Shown: in pieces, positions 13,359 through 14,009 of the stretch
Layout: the number at the start of each line of letters is the position of its first letter
Numbering within the stretch: the stretch's first letter is position 1
Source: Nitrospinae bacterium RIFCSPLOWO2_12_FULL_45_22
GTDB taxonomy: Bacteria; 2-12-FULL-45-22
Reading direction: 5' to 3'
Assembly (NCBI GenBank): GCA_001803565.1
Contig: MHDQ01000179.1
Coordinates: forward strand, 1 to 14,009
DNA length: 14,009 bases
Position numbers and translations under genes: made by a program
Notes under the pieces: model-generated
Told to the model about the DNA's origin: nothing
What the model saw: the letters and a program-made list of their open reading frames with translations, nothing else
Databases searched by the model: none

Positions 13359-13608
13359 GCATGATCGTACCCAGAAGTAATACTGATATACTCATCCTTA
13401 GAACCCTCGGTCCCCAAAATTAGTTCATCGCGGCCAAGAGACTATCGAGCATGAGGAAGCTAGGTTTTTTAATATTATGCCTTTGCCGCCTTGGCTGCAC
13501 CTAGCTCTACCCAGAGCGGCTCTCCCCAACTCCTCAGCCCCATCAACCTGGCATATTTTGATTTTAGCCATTAATGTTTAAGCTCCAGCACTATGTATCA
13601 GGCATCAA
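13359..13608. other. Intergenic spacer with a stem-loop
   Basis: No gene seen. AGCTAGGT (13458-13465) pairs with ACCTAGCT (13499-13506), and the next bases form GCTCT/AGAGC (13504-13508 and 13513-13517). The arms share bases, so the two hairpins would compete at the boundary. The T-run after AGCTAGG lies inside the loop, so this is not a classical terminator for the NHL gene. Confidence 0.4.
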
Positions 13609-13638
13609 TTGATAAAGGTGAGTTAAAAGCGGTACACT
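13609..13638 (+). promoter_or_regulatory. Candidate promoter of the antitoxin gene
   Basis: TTGATA (13609-13614) is followed after 18 bases by TACACT (13633-13638), matches of 5/6 and 4/6. Initiation would fall just before the GGAGG at 13647-13651, giving a very short leader. Plausible for a toxin-antitoxin operon but weak. Confidence 0.3.
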
Positions 13639-13659
13639 TTTATCCTGGAGGTGATAGGA

Positions 13660-13884
13660 GTGCCGGCAAAGAACCCTAGGATTAATCTGGTACTAGAAAA
13701 ATCCCTTTATGATTATATTAAGTACCTTGCTAAAAAGGAAGGTGTATCTTTATCGCTAAAAGCCCGCGATTTATTAAAAGATGCATTAGAAGCAAGAGAA
13801 GATATGGCTTTAGCGAAAATTGCGGGAGATAGAGAAAAGACCTTCGACAAATCTAAGGCTTTAACCCATAGCCAGGTCTGGTAA
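13660..13884 (+). CDS. Ribbon-helix-helix antitoxin (RelB/CopG-like)
   Basis: A 74-residue DNA-binding antitoxin expected to repress its own operon and neutralise a RelE/ParE-type toxin. It begins PAKNPRINLVLEKSLYDYIK, a short beta strand (RINLVL) followed by helix 1, then KEGVSLSLKARDLLKDALEA, helix 2 of the ribbon-helix-helix fold. The C-terminal half (REKTFDKSKALTHSQVW) is the usual toxin-binding tail of this family. The GTG at 13660 is chosen because GGAGG (13647-13651) lies eight bases before it; a GTG at 13651 overlaps that site. A TTG one base after the stop opens a toxin-like frame, which appears truncated, so the antitoxin may now be an orphan. Confidence 0.8.
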   Translation: MPAKNPRINLVLEKSLYDYIKYLAKKEGVSLSLKARDLLKDALEAREDMALAKIAGDREKTFDKSKALTHSQVW

Positions 13885-13885
13885 T

Positions 13886-13993
13886 TTGGCTTTTGAACTG
13901 AAATATCATTCTGACGTTAATCTGTCATTTCCAGGATATTTCTCCTACTGCTATCCCGATATCCCGGGCATCTGGAGATATGCCGGCCACTAA
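13886..13993 (+). pseudogene. Truncated RelE-type toxin start
   Basis: A TTG one base after the antitoxin stop opens LAFELKYHSDVNL, which matches the first strand of RelE-family mRNA interferases ('M-(F/W)-(E/K)(V/L)KYH--V'). After about 13 residues the frame turns into YFSYCYPDIPGIWRYAGH and stops at 13991-13993, unlike the family, which should run ~85 residues. No rescue was found in the other two plus frames. The break therefore looks like a deletion or insertion junction near 13920-13930. On the minus strand a frame enters from the right edge (WNPLVAGISPDARDIGIAVG...) and ends with a TGA at 13925-13927, which may be the tail of the inserted neighbour. Evidence is short. Confidence 0.45.
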
Positions 13994-14009
13994 TGGGTTC
14001 CAAACCCGG

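Noticed and set aside
13458-13517. Riboswitch or terminator after the NHL gene
   Set aside because: The hairpin lacks a trailing T-run, and I could not match the region to any known riboswitch core.
1-14009. CRISPR array, tRNA or rRNA genes
   Set aside because: No regular repeat-spacer series, cloverleaf or rRNA segment was recognised; the repeats present are isolated palindromes.

Overview
The window looks like the genome of an uncultivated bacterium, moderately AT-rich and strewn with short palindromic repeats. The style (rRNA-like Shine-Dalgarno sites, TTG/GTG starts, repeats such as GGCAGGCGAGACGCCTGCC and GTCATTTCGA...GAGAAATCTTT) recalls groundwater or sediment candidate phyla such as Omnitrophota or Desantisbacteria. 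No marker gene is present, so this placement is only an impression.

Left part (1-8877, all minus strand, transcribed right to left): a cell-surface polysaccharide or glycolipid locus. In transcription order it encodes a GT2 glycosyltransferase of dolichyl-phosphate-mannose synthase type, a DUF362 protein, an AglD/LPG-synthase-TM-like membrane protein (14-base overlap with the DUF362 gene), then a scar of dead genes and repeats (about 4958-5840). It continues with a UbiA-family prenyltransferase most like decaprenyl-phosphate phosphoribosyltransferase, a GT4 glycosyltransferase, a Wzx-type flippase, and a second GT4 gene that runs off the left edge. The last two genes share an ATGA stop/start. 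A candidate extended -10 promoter reading into the locus lies at 9120-9148. The likely job is synthesis of polyprenyl-phosphate-linked sugars, assembly on a lipid carrier and flipping across the membrane.

The scar inside the locus holds the C-terminal tail of a YfhO-like membrane protein, a DUF4258 gene broken by two frameshifts, and a VapC/PIN toxin remnant with an in-frame stop. Repeats have also been taken into gene ends: the last ~30 residues of the flippase and the last ~12 of the LPG-synthase-like protein are encoded by repeat DNA.

Middle (8878-9844): a non-coding stretch between the two opposed gene sets. It contains a 137-bp MITE with 22-23-bp terminal inverted repeats, several hairpins, and three copies of a 16-bp GGCCAA...TTGGCC palindrome, two of them followed by T-runs.

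Right part (9845-13358, plus strand): two adjacent genes of unknown function (265 and 112 aa) with strong ribosome sites, then a nested stem-loop, then a secreted protein with twelve NHL repeats (probably two six-bladed propellers) and a C-terminal beta-rich domain. The two unknown genes are the least explained coding content here. The window ends with a ribbon-helix-helix antitoxin gene followed one base later by what looks like a truncated RelE-type toxin start.
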